From Lindgomyces ingoldianus (taxonomy: Eukaryota > Ascomycota > Dothideomycetes > Pleosporales > Lindgomycetaceae), in NCBI RefSeq assembly GCF_010093535.1, contig NW_022985213.1, positions 243,082 through 307,081 of the forward strand: a stretch of 64,000 nt of DNA. The letters run 5' to 3'. Positions within the stretch are counted from its first letter, which is position 1; each line of letters opens with the position of its first letter. Below the pieces are notes generated by a model. That model searched no databases. It was not told the DNA's origin and saw nothing but the letters and a program-made list of their open reading frames with translations. This document shows, in pieces, positions 44,501 through 56,700 of the stretch. A program made the translations under genes and the position numbers.

Positions 44501-47245
44501 ATAGCCTTTTAGAGCATAAACAGTATGTACGCCTAGTGCTAAAAGCTATAGAAGAAGCAGGTCTATAACTTAATGTAGACAAATGTAAGTTCTACTAATT
44601 AAAAGTTATGTATTTAGGATATGTAATCTTTATAGATAGCATTTAAATAGACCCTGTTAAAGTTTAGACTATGCTAGATTAGTAATACCTAAAAGACATA
44701 AAAGATGTTTAAGCTTTTATAAAATTTACTAACTTTTACTAATAATTTATTAATAACTTTTTGTACCTAGTAAGCCTTATAATTACACTTACTAAGAAAG
44801 AGATTTAATTTAACTTTAACTTAAATTACTAATAGTTTTTTAACTAGCTAAAAAAAGCTTTTACTAAAGCCTTAATACTTTACTACTTTAACTTTAAACT
44901 ACTAATACTTGTAGAAGCTAATGCCTTAGACTATGTAGTAGTAGAAGTTTTTTCCTAGACTAAGCTAAATAAAACTATTAGGCCTATTACATACTTCTTA
45001 AAAAGAATAAGCCTTATAAAAGGTAATTATAAGATCTATAACAAGAAATTACTTACTATAGTACACTGCTTTAAATAATAGCAACCTAAACTAGAAGGTG
45101 CAGCGCATCTAATACAGGTCTTATCTAACTATAAGAACTTATAGTACTTTGCAACTATAAAATAACTTAGCTACTAATAAGCTTGTTAGTCTAAATATCT
45201 GTTTTATTTTAATTTTAAGATTACTTATTATCTTAGTTAAGATAGAAGGAAACTAGATACTCTTATAAGGTAATCTTAAAACATCCCTGCTTAAGAAAAA
45301 GTGTAAAAGGCTTAACACTAAACTCTACTTTAACTTAAGCTATTTTTAGACCTTAACCTAAATAAAATAGATTAGATAATTAATTAAATTATTACTAATA
45401 AGTATCTAAATAATAAATTTATTTAAGAAACTTTAGACCTGCTCTAAAACAGCGCTAGTTAGTTAAAGAAAGTAACACTAGCTAACTACAAAAACTAAAA
45501 TAGTAAGCTGTATTACTATAACTAACTTATAATTTCTAATTTTAACAAACTAAGAATTAAACTACTTTAAATTATACATAACTTGCCTATTAAAGGACAC
45601 CTAGGCAGAGGAAAGACTCTTAACCTACTACAGAGAGAGTACTACTAGCCCCGCATGTTCTATACTGTACGCTAATATGTATTATGTTGCTATACTTACT
45701 GTAAAGTAAAAGCCTTTTAAGAAAAGTATAATAGCCTGCTTAAACTGCTCTTAATCTCTAAATAAGCTTAAAAAGACATATTAATTAATTTTATTATAGA
45801 CCTACTCCTATCTAAAGGGTACATAAATATTATAGTAGTTATTAATTACTTAACTAAGTATTAACACTTAATACTATGTTCCTTTATAACTGCCTCTAAT
45901 ATAGCCTAGTTATTCTACTAATATGTATAAGTTTACTATAGCCTGCCTAATATAATTATATTAGACAGAGGTACACAGTTTGTCTTAGCCTTTTAAGATA
46001 AACTCTATAAACAGCTTTAAATTATTCTTTATCTATCTATAGCTTTTTACCTAGAGACTAATAGCTAGACTAAGAACATAAATACTGTAATAAAATAAGT
46101 CTTATAAGTGTACACAAACTACTAGTAGGACAACTAGGTAAAATAGTTAGCTATAGTATAGTTTAAAGCTAATAACATAACATCTAAATTAACACAAGTA
46201 TCCCTATTCTTAGTAAACTATAGATACTACCCTTAAATAGAATTTAAACTACTTTTAAATACCCTTTAACTAACTTATTAATCTATATAAGTAATAGATG
46301 TAAATAAACTTATTAATAAAATCTAAAATATATTTAAATATGTTTGTAAAGAGCTTACATAGGCTTAAGCTTTTTAATAAGAGTACGTAAACTAATTTTA
46401 AACCTCTGCCTCTGCGTATGCAGCTAGCAAGAAGGTCTAGCTAGATGCTAGAAATATCTAAATAAACTAATAATTAAAGAAACTTAATTAGAAGAACTTT
46501 AGCCCTTTTATAGTAGCCTATATAGTCTTATTGCACACTTACTAATTAATCCTACCTAACAGCATAAAGATACACCCTGTGTTCCACGTATTGTTGCTGC
46601 GCTAAGCAGCCTCTAAATCTAACTATCTACCTAGACAGCTAAACCTGCTACTTAAACCTGTTATTATAAATAATAAACTAGAATATGTTATAGAAGACAT
46701 TAAATAGATTTAGTTTAACAAGAAAAAACGTATCTATAAATACCTTATAAAATAGACTAGATATAATAAACTGTTGTAGAAACCTGCAGAAGCTCTGTAA
46801 GAGAACTCTACAGTAACCTAATTCTACGCCTAATACCTATCTAAACTAAACCTATACCCTAACAAAGACAACTTAATGCTAGAACTACTAATGTAAAGAA
46901 TTCCCTTCCTAATAAAGGGGGGGGTACTGTTACAGTATCCTCCCTAGATTCTAGACATAACTGTATTAGACGTGTACTAGAGTATTATTAGTGCACGTCT
47001 AACATAAACATAACATAACATAGACATAAACTTAAGCATAAACTGCCTTAACACTAACTAAACCTAAAATAGGCTTAATTTATACTTAAAGCGCTTAGAC
47101 TTCTAAGCTAAGTATTTAATTGCTAATTTTCTTCTAAACCTTCCTGTTTCTCACACAACGTCTTGTACCTACTATAATACCTCACATAGTAATTGAACTA
47201 GACCTCTGTGAAGCTCTATAACCTTACTTGTGCACAATCGTGACA
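41581..47245 (+). mobile_element. Gypsy R1: full-length Ty3/gypsy chromovirus-type element (5665 bp)
   Basis: The LTRs are 318 bp (41581-41898 and 46928-47245; tgtcacggtatcc/tgttacagtatcc ... gtgaca), flanked by ttgtc (41576-41580, 47246-47250). A polypurine tract aaaggggggggtac lies before the 3' LTR (46,914-46,927). It inserted in copia Q. A second copy, R2, lies at 53717-59380 in the same orientation and of almost equal length. Confidence 0.96.
42033..46896 (+). pseudogene. Gypsy R1 gag-pol, RIPed
   Basis: In order: a gag zinc knuckle near 42,863 (CFKCSKYSY...NC, with His read as Tyr); reverse transcriptase at about 44,160-44,640 (FYVNY.GLN, FIKLDIITAFNKLR, YLVMPFSLANTPSTF, then TYINNILIYS at 44,467-44,496 with DD as NN); RNase H to about 45,200; integrase at about 45,580-46,250 (PIKGHLGRGKTL, LLLISK, FIIDLLLSKGYINIIVVI, ILDRGTQF); and a chromodomain-like C-terminus near 46,660-46,840 (LEYVIEDI...KPAEAL). 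This order and the chromodomain mark a chromovirus. The start is approximate. Many TAG/TAA; inactive. Confidence 0.85.
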
Positions 47246-47250
47246 TTGTC

Positions 47251-50087
47251 TAATAACTGTCTAGGTGCGTTCTTTCTGCTGCCTTAAACATCTTATGTAG
47301 AGAGTACTCCTCTAGTTGCTTTTAGGTTAATAGTAAAAGTAGTAGCTAGCTTTTATAAGGTGTCTTTTTTTTAAATAGCATTTTTATTAATGCTACTTTA
47401 TCTAGTGTCTTGCTGCTATGCTTTTCTACACTTCTAAATCTTATACTAGCTATAAAGGCTGCAGCCTATAGTATAGTCTTTAACAACTCTATTTAGCTTA
47501 GCTTTAGTGCTGCTCTAGCTATTAACTGCATAAGCAATGCTGCAGGTAGTAGAGTATTTAGAGAAGACAGATAGTTATCTCTAATCTTCCTTCCTTAATA
47601 GTAGCCTAGTAAGTCTACTTTATTAAAATTTAATGTATTATCTATAGTGTTGTCTTTATAAAACAACTCTGTCTTTAGCTAATAACTAGGTGTTAGAAGC
47701 TTAATTATTCTAATGTATATAGCAATTTCCTTTACTATGTTATGTATAAGGTTATTTATTAGGTCTTTAGGCTTACTACTAAAAATTAAGTGTTTGTTAA
47801 AAATAACATTACATGTATAAATTACTTTTGCTAGTAGTAGTATCTATACATAGTAGATGTTTAATAATTAGTACCTAACTAGATATTTAATCTACACCTT
47901 TAAGTCTAGCCTTTATAGCTTAGATTTGTTCTAATGTATGTTATTAGTTATTATAAATGCTTTATAGCTATAAGCTTTTAGATATATAAAGCTTAGCTTT
48001 TAAATTAACATAACAACTTTATTATTTAAAGCTGCTTATATAAAGAAGATCTTATATAGTGTCTTTTAGTTATTAGCATAGTTTAGCGTCTAATTGTATA
48101 GGTATACGCTAGCTCTAGTAATGTATAGCTATATGTCTTATAGTAGGTTAGCATCTAGTTACATAGCCTGTAACTTCTTCTTATTTACACCCTCTAAGCG
48201 TTTAGCTCCTCTGTTCTAGGCTTATGTATCTAGTGCTAAAGGCTTAACAGTTATTCTATGCAATGCTAGCTAGTGTTCTACTTCTAGTTTTACTATTATA
48301 ATTTTATTGTTAGCTTTAATAACTTTTACAGTAATGTTATAATAGTTCTTTAGAAAAAAAATAAAAATTATAAGAGCTTTAATAATTAATTTAGCAGGCC
48401 TATTATCTTTAAAGTAGAGGTCCTACTAAAGGCTAGAATACTTGTTAGTAATTAGCATTTAACTTTACTCTTTTATAATGCTTTATGCTTTATATGCATA
48501 GAAATTAATTAATAGTCTTTTACTAAGTCTACTATTACTAATTTATAGTGCGCAGCTAATTTATTATTATATTTTAGCTCTGCTACATAAGTTACATTAA
48601 ACTATTATAATTCCTTTAATTTACACCCCCTTAGCTTGCTATATAAGGTGTTAAAGTGTAGCTAGTCTAGGGTATCTAAGACGCTTATGCTATAGCTCTG
48701 CAGATGCCTTTTATAGACTATGTTTAGTTCTTGTGTTAATTATATGTGTATAATATAAGCCCTTTTATAGTAGATAGTACTTTAACACTTATTAGCTATA
48801 GATCTCTATAAGATCTCTAATTATTATCTTATCTAAGGCCTTTAAAGCAGTTAGCTCTGCTTATGTGTCCTACTAGATTCCTTTCTATTATAGTAGGTAA
48901 AACAAGACTAGGTTGCACAGCAGGTCTAGGCACAGTGCAGCGTTATGTAGTACAAGACTGTATGCTTAACTATGTGTTCTATGCTTACTTTTTAAGCTTA
49001 GTGTAATTAATCTATAGCTTTAAATCTATATGTAAGAGTTTCTAGACTAGATAAAGTCTTCTAGTGTTAGTAGACAATAGTTATAGATCTAATTAAAATT
49101 ATTTATAATATAGCATGTTAAGCCTAAGTTAAGAATAAATAATTCTCTTAGCAGATATTTATTCTAGTTTAAATTAACTATAGCTAGCAATGCAGCTGCC
49201 TTAACTCTTAATACTTTATAGCCTTTAAGTTAGTCTTCTTGTATCTCTAGCGTAGGTGTATGTAAACTTTTTAGAATTAGTATCTTTAAATTATGTCTAC
49301 GCTGCCCTCTAAGCAGGCCTTAAAATTCTAAGTTGTGCTTACGCTTTAATGCTATAAGCTTTTTAACTCTCTTATTTAGCATCTACTAGTCTAGTGCTTT
49401 GTCTAGATAGACATAGAAGCAGTCCTTTAGTGCATAGATGTGTCTGCATGTAGGACATTTAGTGCCTCCTGTTTTAGTAAGTTTCTAGCTTAAAAATAAC
49501 TTCTTATTATCTTTTTAATAACATTAATATTAAGGTTTACTCTATTTTCTTAACATTGCAACTTCTGCACTATAAGTGTCCCTATTTATGCCCTAGGTAG
49601 TCTTCCTACTTTTAGTAAGATATAATAAGTTATCTGTTATAAAGGCAGCTTTATGCTTTTCTATACATATTAGATAATTTAATATTATATGTTTTTAAAA
49701 GCGCTTTATTATTTCTTTCTAATTTATATTTAGTGTAAACTGTTTGCTTTTCTAAAAGGTTATAGACTAATAAAGGGCAACTTTATTTATAGTAGTTAGA
49801 AAGTCCTTTGCTACAGTATTAAACTATATTGTTTCTAGAACATTTTGTGTCTCTGCTTCTATAGCAGCGTAATTATACTCTGCTAGCTACAGGTCCTATA
49901 TGCTTGCGTTTCTTAGCAGCTTTAGAAATGCATTATATTAGTTGCGCACATGTTCTTGTTTAAATTAGTTATTAACACCTACTGTAGCTTTAAGGTTTGT
50001 AATCCACTGTCTAAGTAGTTAATCTAGGGAACAGCATGTACGCTGCAGATGCAGGCTAACTGTTAACTAGATAAAGACAATAATCTG
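47251..50087 (-). pseudogene. Copia Q gag C-terminus, protease and integrase remains
   Basis: The minus strand continues from the gag start at 50,429. A zinc knuckle CPTCRHIYALKDC is seen at about 49,410-49,450 (the expected His reads as Tyr). Downstream the translation is densely interrupted; integrase must lie about 47,300-48,800 by order but I can only place it roughly. Confidence 0.6.
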
Positions 50088-50429
50088 TTAAAAGCTTAAT
50101 TGCTCTTTTTTATAATTATGTCTGTTACTCTTATACTTGTTAGCCTTAATCTTGTAGTATTTAATAGCTTCTTTAAAGGCTCTAACACTGCTTATTAATA
50201 GCTTGTTTATGTGCGTAGGCGTTTTAACGTTTGAGGCTGGTGAAAACTTAGCTATTAGCGGCATCTCTGGAGCTCTTAGTTTGGAGATCATTTGGATGGT
50301 CAACTTAGGATCCACTTGCGGCCAGATGCCGTGCGCTACACATCTCGATTGCAGCTGCATCATCCAGGCTCTGTAGTCGGTGTGGTCTCGAAGGACGACT
50401 GTCGCGTCTCGAGGAGGCTGGGTGGCCAT
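50088..50429 (-). pseudogene. Copia Q gag N-terminus, open for 113 codons
   Basis: It starts MATQPPRDATVVLRDHTDY and contains RAWMMQLQSRCVAHGIW and RAPEMPLI blocks, as in the gag of fungal Ty1/copia elements. The first ~70 codons (50,215-50,429) show normal codon use and no RIP, while the sequence after about 50,210 becomes AT-rich and stops soon follow. The ATG lies about 33 bases inside the 5' LTR. This is the 5' end of a broken polyprotein, not a complete gene. Confidence 0.85.
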
Positions 50430-50654
50430 TTTGTATTGATGGAGGCACTGAGACTCTTAATTGTTAGATTAAAGCACTGTTTCTAGGCTTCCTAAGATAA
50501 ATAATGGGTTTGGATATAATGCATGGGATAATTAATTGATTGTATTAATTGTGTTAATTTATCAATCCTTTTTCTGCTCTACTTGTGTTGCTCAGCTTTT
50601 GTTTTTCTGATCCGAGTCCCTCGCGCACTAGCCCTATGCGCGACCAGCTTGCAA

Positions 50655-50774
50655 CATGCTGCAATTTGCTGCAAAATGCTGTAACATGCTGCAATTTGCT
50701 GCAATTTGCTGCAACATGCTGCAAAATGCTGCAAAATGCTGCAAAATGCTGCAAAATGCTGCAATTTGCAGCAA
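50655..50774 (+). repeat. Decamer array in the 5' LTR of copia Q, 12 units
   Basis: Twelve NNTGCTGCAA units, ending tttgcagcaa then catactgttc as in the other two arrays. It differs in copy number from the 3' LTR of the same element (4 units). Confidence 0.95.
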
Positions 50775-50866
50775 CATACTGTTCGAGCTTATTGCTCGTA
50801 CTATGTAGCAGCTTTCGTCAAACGTTCCTCCTGTCTTGACAGTAGGTGCGCATATCTAACACTTAC

Positions 50867-53716
50867 ACTTTTAAGGCTTTTAAATTAGTATGTTACTTTA
50901 CTACTTATTTAACTTTTAAGGTAAAAGCTTAAAGGCTTTTTTTATATTATAAATCTTGCTTTACTTAACTATTAAAAATTTTAAAAATTTTAAAAGCTTT
51001 TTTTTAAAAAATTACTTTATTACTTTTATTTTTATAAAAGTGTGTCTTATTAAAAGCTATGTTTTTTATAGTAATTACTTAGTTAAGTAATAAAACTTAT
51101 ATTTTATAAATATTTAAGACTCTGTAGTTTATAAGATATTTTATATAGCCTTATAAAGTTACTTTAAAGCTTTACTTTTAACGCCTAGCTGCTTACTCCC
51201 TATTAAGTAGGTAAGCGTAATAGCTATATGTGTATATCCTGCTCTAATTAGGCCTTAGATTAGCTATAGCACTTCTTACTTACTCTAGCTTATAGTATCT
51301 AAAGTATTTAGTAAACTATATGTCTAAGACTTTATTTAGTAAGTGTAAGTTATATATGTGTAACAGGCTTATATTATACAGCTATGTTACTGCGTCTACT
51401 ACTTCTAGCTAAAGCTTCTTAAAGAGTTCTACACTACTTTTTATCTTAATAAACTTTATAATTATCTTTTATTTAGCTCTTTCTGCAGCTTTATTTAGCT
51501 TATAAGTATATAGTAAAAAGCTTTTAATATTAATCTGAAATTTTTTTACTTAAAGCTTATACCTTAGCTTTTTATGCTAAAAGAGCGTAGTAGTGTTATT
51601 ATTTTACTATACTTTAGTAACCTAGAGCGTATACTAATTAGACACTATGCTTTAAAGTTCTTTATTACTTTTTAGATTTTTAAAAGCGTTTTTATCTAAA
51701 GAAAGTATAAAAAATTTTACTACTATATTTATTCTTTATAATTATTATCTATAGAGCTCTACTGCGCTCTAATAGCATATTAAACATGTTCTATACAACT
51801 CTTTAGAATAGATAGAGAGCTTGCTTTTTTAGTCTTTTTAATATAACCTGCTTAGCGTGTAATTACTTTATACTTATTATTTATAGATTTCTTACGCTTT
51901 TAACTAGAGCCTATAGAGCTTTTAAGCCTAGGTATTGTGTGCACGCATGCTAAAGCTTTTCTAAGTCTAAGTGTAGAAATATAGTTTATAAGTGTTAGTG
52001 TTTTAAAAGCACACTCTACACTAGTAAGTAAAAAACATAGCTTTATATTTAATAAATATAAAGTTATGTTTTTAGTAAAGTGTTATAAGTACTCTATTCC
52101 TTTTTAGTGTGCTTATGCGCAGTGTATAGTTAAGTTTTAAATACTATTGTTCTTTTTCTCTTAAATAATCTTTTAAAATAATATTAATGTAAACAACTTT
52201 TTAGAATAGGTAGAGAGCTTGCTCTTTTAGTCTTCTTAATATAACCTGCTTAGTGTAGGTTGTTGCGCAGTGTTTACAGCGTACTTGCTCTGTACTTGTT
52301 ATTTGTACATTCCTTGCGCTTTTAACTAGAGCCTATAGAGCTTTTAAGCCTAGGTGTTCTACGCGCGCATACTAAAGCTTTTTTAAGTCTAAGCGTAGAA
52401 ATATAGTTGTTGCGTTTGCTAAAAGGTTAACCTCCTAGCTAGCACAGCAGAAGGATATATATAGATAGATAGCTGTACACGATAATAGTTTATAAGCATT
52501 AGCATTTTAAAAGCACACTTTATACTAGTAGATAGAAAGAGACAGCTTTATATTTAATAAACATAAAGTTATGTTTTTAGTAAAGTGTTGTAAGTACCTT
52601 ATTCTTTTCTAGTGTGCTTATATGCAGTGTATAGTTAAGTTTTAAATACTATAGTTCTTTTTTTTTAAAATAAGCTTCTAATATAAAATCTTTTTACTAT
52701 AACTACTTTTTATAGTGTAAGATTTTTTATGCGCTTTTTTTATACTTTTTTTAATACCTTTTTAAGCTTTTTTTGTTTTTATTTTTTAAATTAGAAATAA
52801 CTAAGTGCCTACTTTTACTATATATAAACTTTAAGCTTTTTTAAATAACTTAGGTATAAGTAGCTTTGTACTATTTACTAAGTGTGTAGCACTCTTATTA
52901 TCTAAAATTATACTTATAAAGAGTAGTTAAGTGTTAAAATTTATAGTTATATGCATCTCTAGTTTTACTAAAAGCTTTAGGTTAATAAGTACAGTAATAA
53001 TACTTTTTAGAAATGCTAGTTTATCTAATCCTTTAATAGCTTTTAAAGTAGAGAAGGCTTTATTTAGAATTATACAGCCTTTTTTAAGTAGTATAGCTTT
53101 TACTTTTTTATACTATACTTACTTAAGCCTTTTAAGAATTTTTTAGTGTATAGTTTTACTAAGTGTTTTTAGCTTTTTAGTAACTACTAACTTAAAGTCT
53201 TTATAGTTTACTACTTTTTATAAATAAAAAGATTGCCTTAGAGCTTTATGTAAGCATAAGGAGCCTAATTAGGCTAAAATAAATTAGGCTAAATTATTAT
53301 TTAATTATTTACTAAGTATTATAAATATACTTATAGCTTAGTTGCTTACGCGTAAAAAGTGCTTTTAAAGTATTATTAAAAAAATCTTACTAATTTTTTA
53401 AATTATTAAAAGTTTTTTACTAAGTGTGCTAGCTTTTATAACCCTTTAGTGCATAAAGCGCGCCTAGTCTAGTGCAAGCTTTAAAGCTAGGGCGTCTAGA
53501 AAGTCTTATGCAGCTAGCTAGCCTTCTATATTAAGAATCTTATAGGTTCTTGCCTTAGTGTATAAAAAGTGCTACTACTAGTACTAATCTTTTAAAGTTA
53601 TAGTGCTATACTTTACTTTAGTAAAGTAAGCTTTATACTTTACTTATATAAAAATTTTTATACTTATGTTTATTAGTGCTAGCTTTTGTTTTAAGGCTTA
53701 TATAAGTGCCTATAAT
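50867..53716 (-). pseudogene. Copia H protease and region before integrase
   Basis: Minus-strand translation gives a retroviral-type protease start near 52,900: LDNKSATHLVN, corresponding to the copia D-S-G-A-T-H-L-V signature with the Ser/Gly replaced, followed by LLIPKLFKKA and VKVGT. Upstream (53,420-53,620) a well-preserved gag-like stretch reads AFKACTRLGALYA / LAAxDFLDALALKLALD depending on frame. Downstream lies a tandemly duplicated part (51,797-52,670). It is bounded by copia Q on the left and gypsy R2 on the right. Confidence 0.68.
51797..52670 (-). repeat. Tandem duplication of about 0.4 kb inside copia H
   Basis: The block from ttagaatagatagagagcttg (51,804) to ttttaaatactattgttct (about 52,155) recurs from 52,200 to about 52,655 with about 80-85% identity by eye. 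The second copy contains an extra stretch (about 52,405-52,490), including a tandem gata run. Both copies carry RIP changes. Confidence 0.85.
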
Positions 53717-56700
53717 TGTCACGGTATCCTCCCCGGATCCCAGACATAACTGTATTAGACGCGTACTAGAGTATTATTAGTGCACGTCTAACACAAACAC
53801 AACACAACACAGACATAAACTTAAGCATAAACTGCCTTAACACTAACTAAACCTAGAATAGGCTTAATTTATACCTAAAGCGCTTAGACTTCTAAGCTAA
53901 GTATTTAATTACTAACTTCCTTCTAAACCTTCCTATTCCTTACACAACATCTTATACCTACTATAATACCTTATGTAGTAATTAAACTAGACCTTTGTAA
54001 AGCTTTATAACCTTACTTATGCATAATTATAACATTATGTTGTGTTAAAACTTTAGCTAAGAATAGCCTTTAAATCTAATCTAATAAGCTTAGTACTTGT
54101 ATAACTCTAAGCTATTAAAGTAAGCTAAAAAGCCTTCTAAGAAGCGCTTACTTTATAAAAAAGCTGCTATGTTGTAAGCTTTAAAGCTTTTTAAAAAGAC
54201 TTTAAAGAACAGCTTTGTATTATTAAGCAGTCTGTTTCTACCTTAACTTCTATTATAGTAGTAAGAACTAAGAACTTACTAGCCTTAAAGCTTACCTAGA
54301 AGTCTAGAGATAGCTTAACTCCCTCCTGCCTAACACTGCCTATAACTTGTAACCTTTCTAACTTAGTAATAAAATCTAACTAACTCTCTAATCCCCTGCT
54401 GTTTAACAGAAAATAGAAAGACCTACTTTTCTTCCTACATAAGCTTTAATATAAACTTAAAGGAAATATAAACTAATTCCCCTCTAAACGCTCCTAGTTA
54501 CTATATGCCTACTTTTAACTTAACTGCAACATAACAGCCTTAATTAACTTACTAATAAATAAAAATATTATTAACTTAGATTAATTTATAGTGTTCTTAT
54601 AAGTAACTTATAAAGACCTAAATAAAAAGTTAACAGCCCTAAGTTACCTAAACACCTTATAATAAAAAAGAAAAAGCTTTACTTTACACTTTACTAAGTT
54701 CTGCTAACTTACATTTAATATAGGCCTAAATAAGATAAGTCTAATTATAGCTTTATATAACTCTCTTTTAACTAAACTGTAACACGCTATAGTAGGAGAA
54801 CCTCTTCTAAATAACTTTAACGCGTATGTAAACTTAATTGCTACTTATAATAATAACATAAGGTTCCTTCTTATATAAGCTCTAATACGCCCCTAAACTA
54901 GCGCAGTTGCAAATAAGGACTCTAACATAATAAAAATTAATTTAAATTATACTCTAGTTAGTTCTAAAAAGCGTAAAGATTATAAAAAAAAAAGTTAATA
55001 CTTTAAGTGCAGTAAGCATAGTTATATCTTCTAAAACTACTTTATTCCCTTTTTTTAAGTCTACGCAAGTAGTGCTGCTAGTACTTGTTAAAAATTTTTA
55101 CTATTTTATTTTTATTTTTATAAGGGCTTTAACTTATATTTAAGCTTTAATCTCTTTTACTACTCTTAACATAGCTGCAGCTATAGCAGTAAGAGCCTAT
55201 AAAAAGGCTTGTCTTAGGGCTAAGTTGCTTTTTAGGACTAATTTAACACTAGATCTTTACTAACTTATAGGCTAAGTCCTCTACTAATAACTAGAAGTAC
55301 TAAGTTAATATTTTTATATATTTATAATAAAAAACTATATTAGCCCTAATATAAGCTTTTATTAACTTAGAAGTAAATAGCATAGGTTACATTAATAAAG
55401 AACTAGTGCATAAACTAAATCTTTAATTAACACTGCTTACCCAAATAATTTACCTAACTAGATTTAATAAAAAATAACTTAAAAAAAGTTCTATTTTCTG
55501 TACTATAACTATTATAATTACTTACTAACACTATAAAGAGTAGATTAAACTCTATGTAATAAACATAAGATGTTATAACCTAATTCTAAGACAACTATAG
55601 CTATATTAGCATAAGGTTGCCTTTAATTACTAAAAGTAAGTTCTAAACTTTAACTTTTTTTAATACTAAGATGTATGCTTACACTTACACCTAAATAACA
55701 CCTAAATAGCACTTAATACAGAAGGTCTTTAGACCTACTTCTTAATAACTTAGAAAAGAACTACCTAAGTAAGGCTAATAAGCTAGGCCTTTTACTAAGA
55801 TAAGCTATGTAAAATAATTTAATAACTACTTAAACTTAAAGAAAAGAAAGCCTTTAAGAAACCTTTACTTACCTAATTTAGACACAAACTAGGACTTTAA
55901 CAGCAGATAGACATCTGCTACATAGAACCTGCCTTGTTTATAACCCTAGCTTAACAACTAAATTACAAAATCTATATACTTATAATTTCTAATATAGACT
56001 AAGCTTTAGCTCTCTAAAAACACACTAACCTAAAAATAATAGTCTTTTAAGACTACTATAACTTGTTACATGTCTTCTTTTAAAACAAGTCTAATAAGCT
56101 TTTAATACAACGTTTATATAATTACTAGATAACTTTTAAGCCTAGTAAATAACCTAGTTATAGGCTACTATATAGAATGTTACTAAACAAATTAAAAGTG
56201 CTTTAAAAATACTTTAATAAGAACTTAAAAAAAAAGTTTATTTAAGCTAGCTTCTTACTAGTAGTATTACTTATACTATTTATAAAGAAACTTAAAGGTA
56301 GGCTTTAATTCTGTGTTAACTACTAAGGACTAAATGCTGTTACTATTAAAAACTAATACTTAATTCTTTTTTTATAGAAAACCTTAAGCTAACTAAGTAA
56401 AGTAAAGTATTTTATAAAGTTAGATATTATTACTGCCTTTAACAAGCTAAGAATAGTAAAAGGTAATAAGTAGCTAACAGCGTTTTAGACCTAATATAGA
56501 CTATTTAAGTACCTAGTAATACTTTTTAGCTTAGCTAACGCGCTTAGTACTTTTTAACATTTTATAAATAACTTACTCTAACCCTACCTAGACATGTTCT
56601 GCACTATGTATATTAATAATATTTTAATTTATAGTAATAGCCTTTTAGAGCACAAACAGCATGTACACTTAGTGCTAAAGGCTATAGAAGAAGCAGGTCT

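Larger units (their letters stand above)
39687..50861 (-). mobile_element. Copia Q: Ty1/copia element with a nested gypsy R1
   Basis: LTRs at 39687-40006 and 50462-50861 have tgt...aca ends, flanked by cttac (39682-39686, 50862-50866). The polypurine tract gctgagggggtg lies next to the 3' LTR (40,007-40,018, minus strand). Coding order on the minus strand is gag (50,429), a zinc knuckle (about 49,450), pol, reverse transcriptase (about 41,090) and RNase H. The two LTRs differ in length mainly through their decamer arrays (4 versus 12 units). RIP is heavy except at the gag start. Confidence 0.93.

Noticed and set aside
52931..53146. Plus-strand open frame of 71 codons
   Set aside because: It is antisense to the copia H protease region read on the minus strand.
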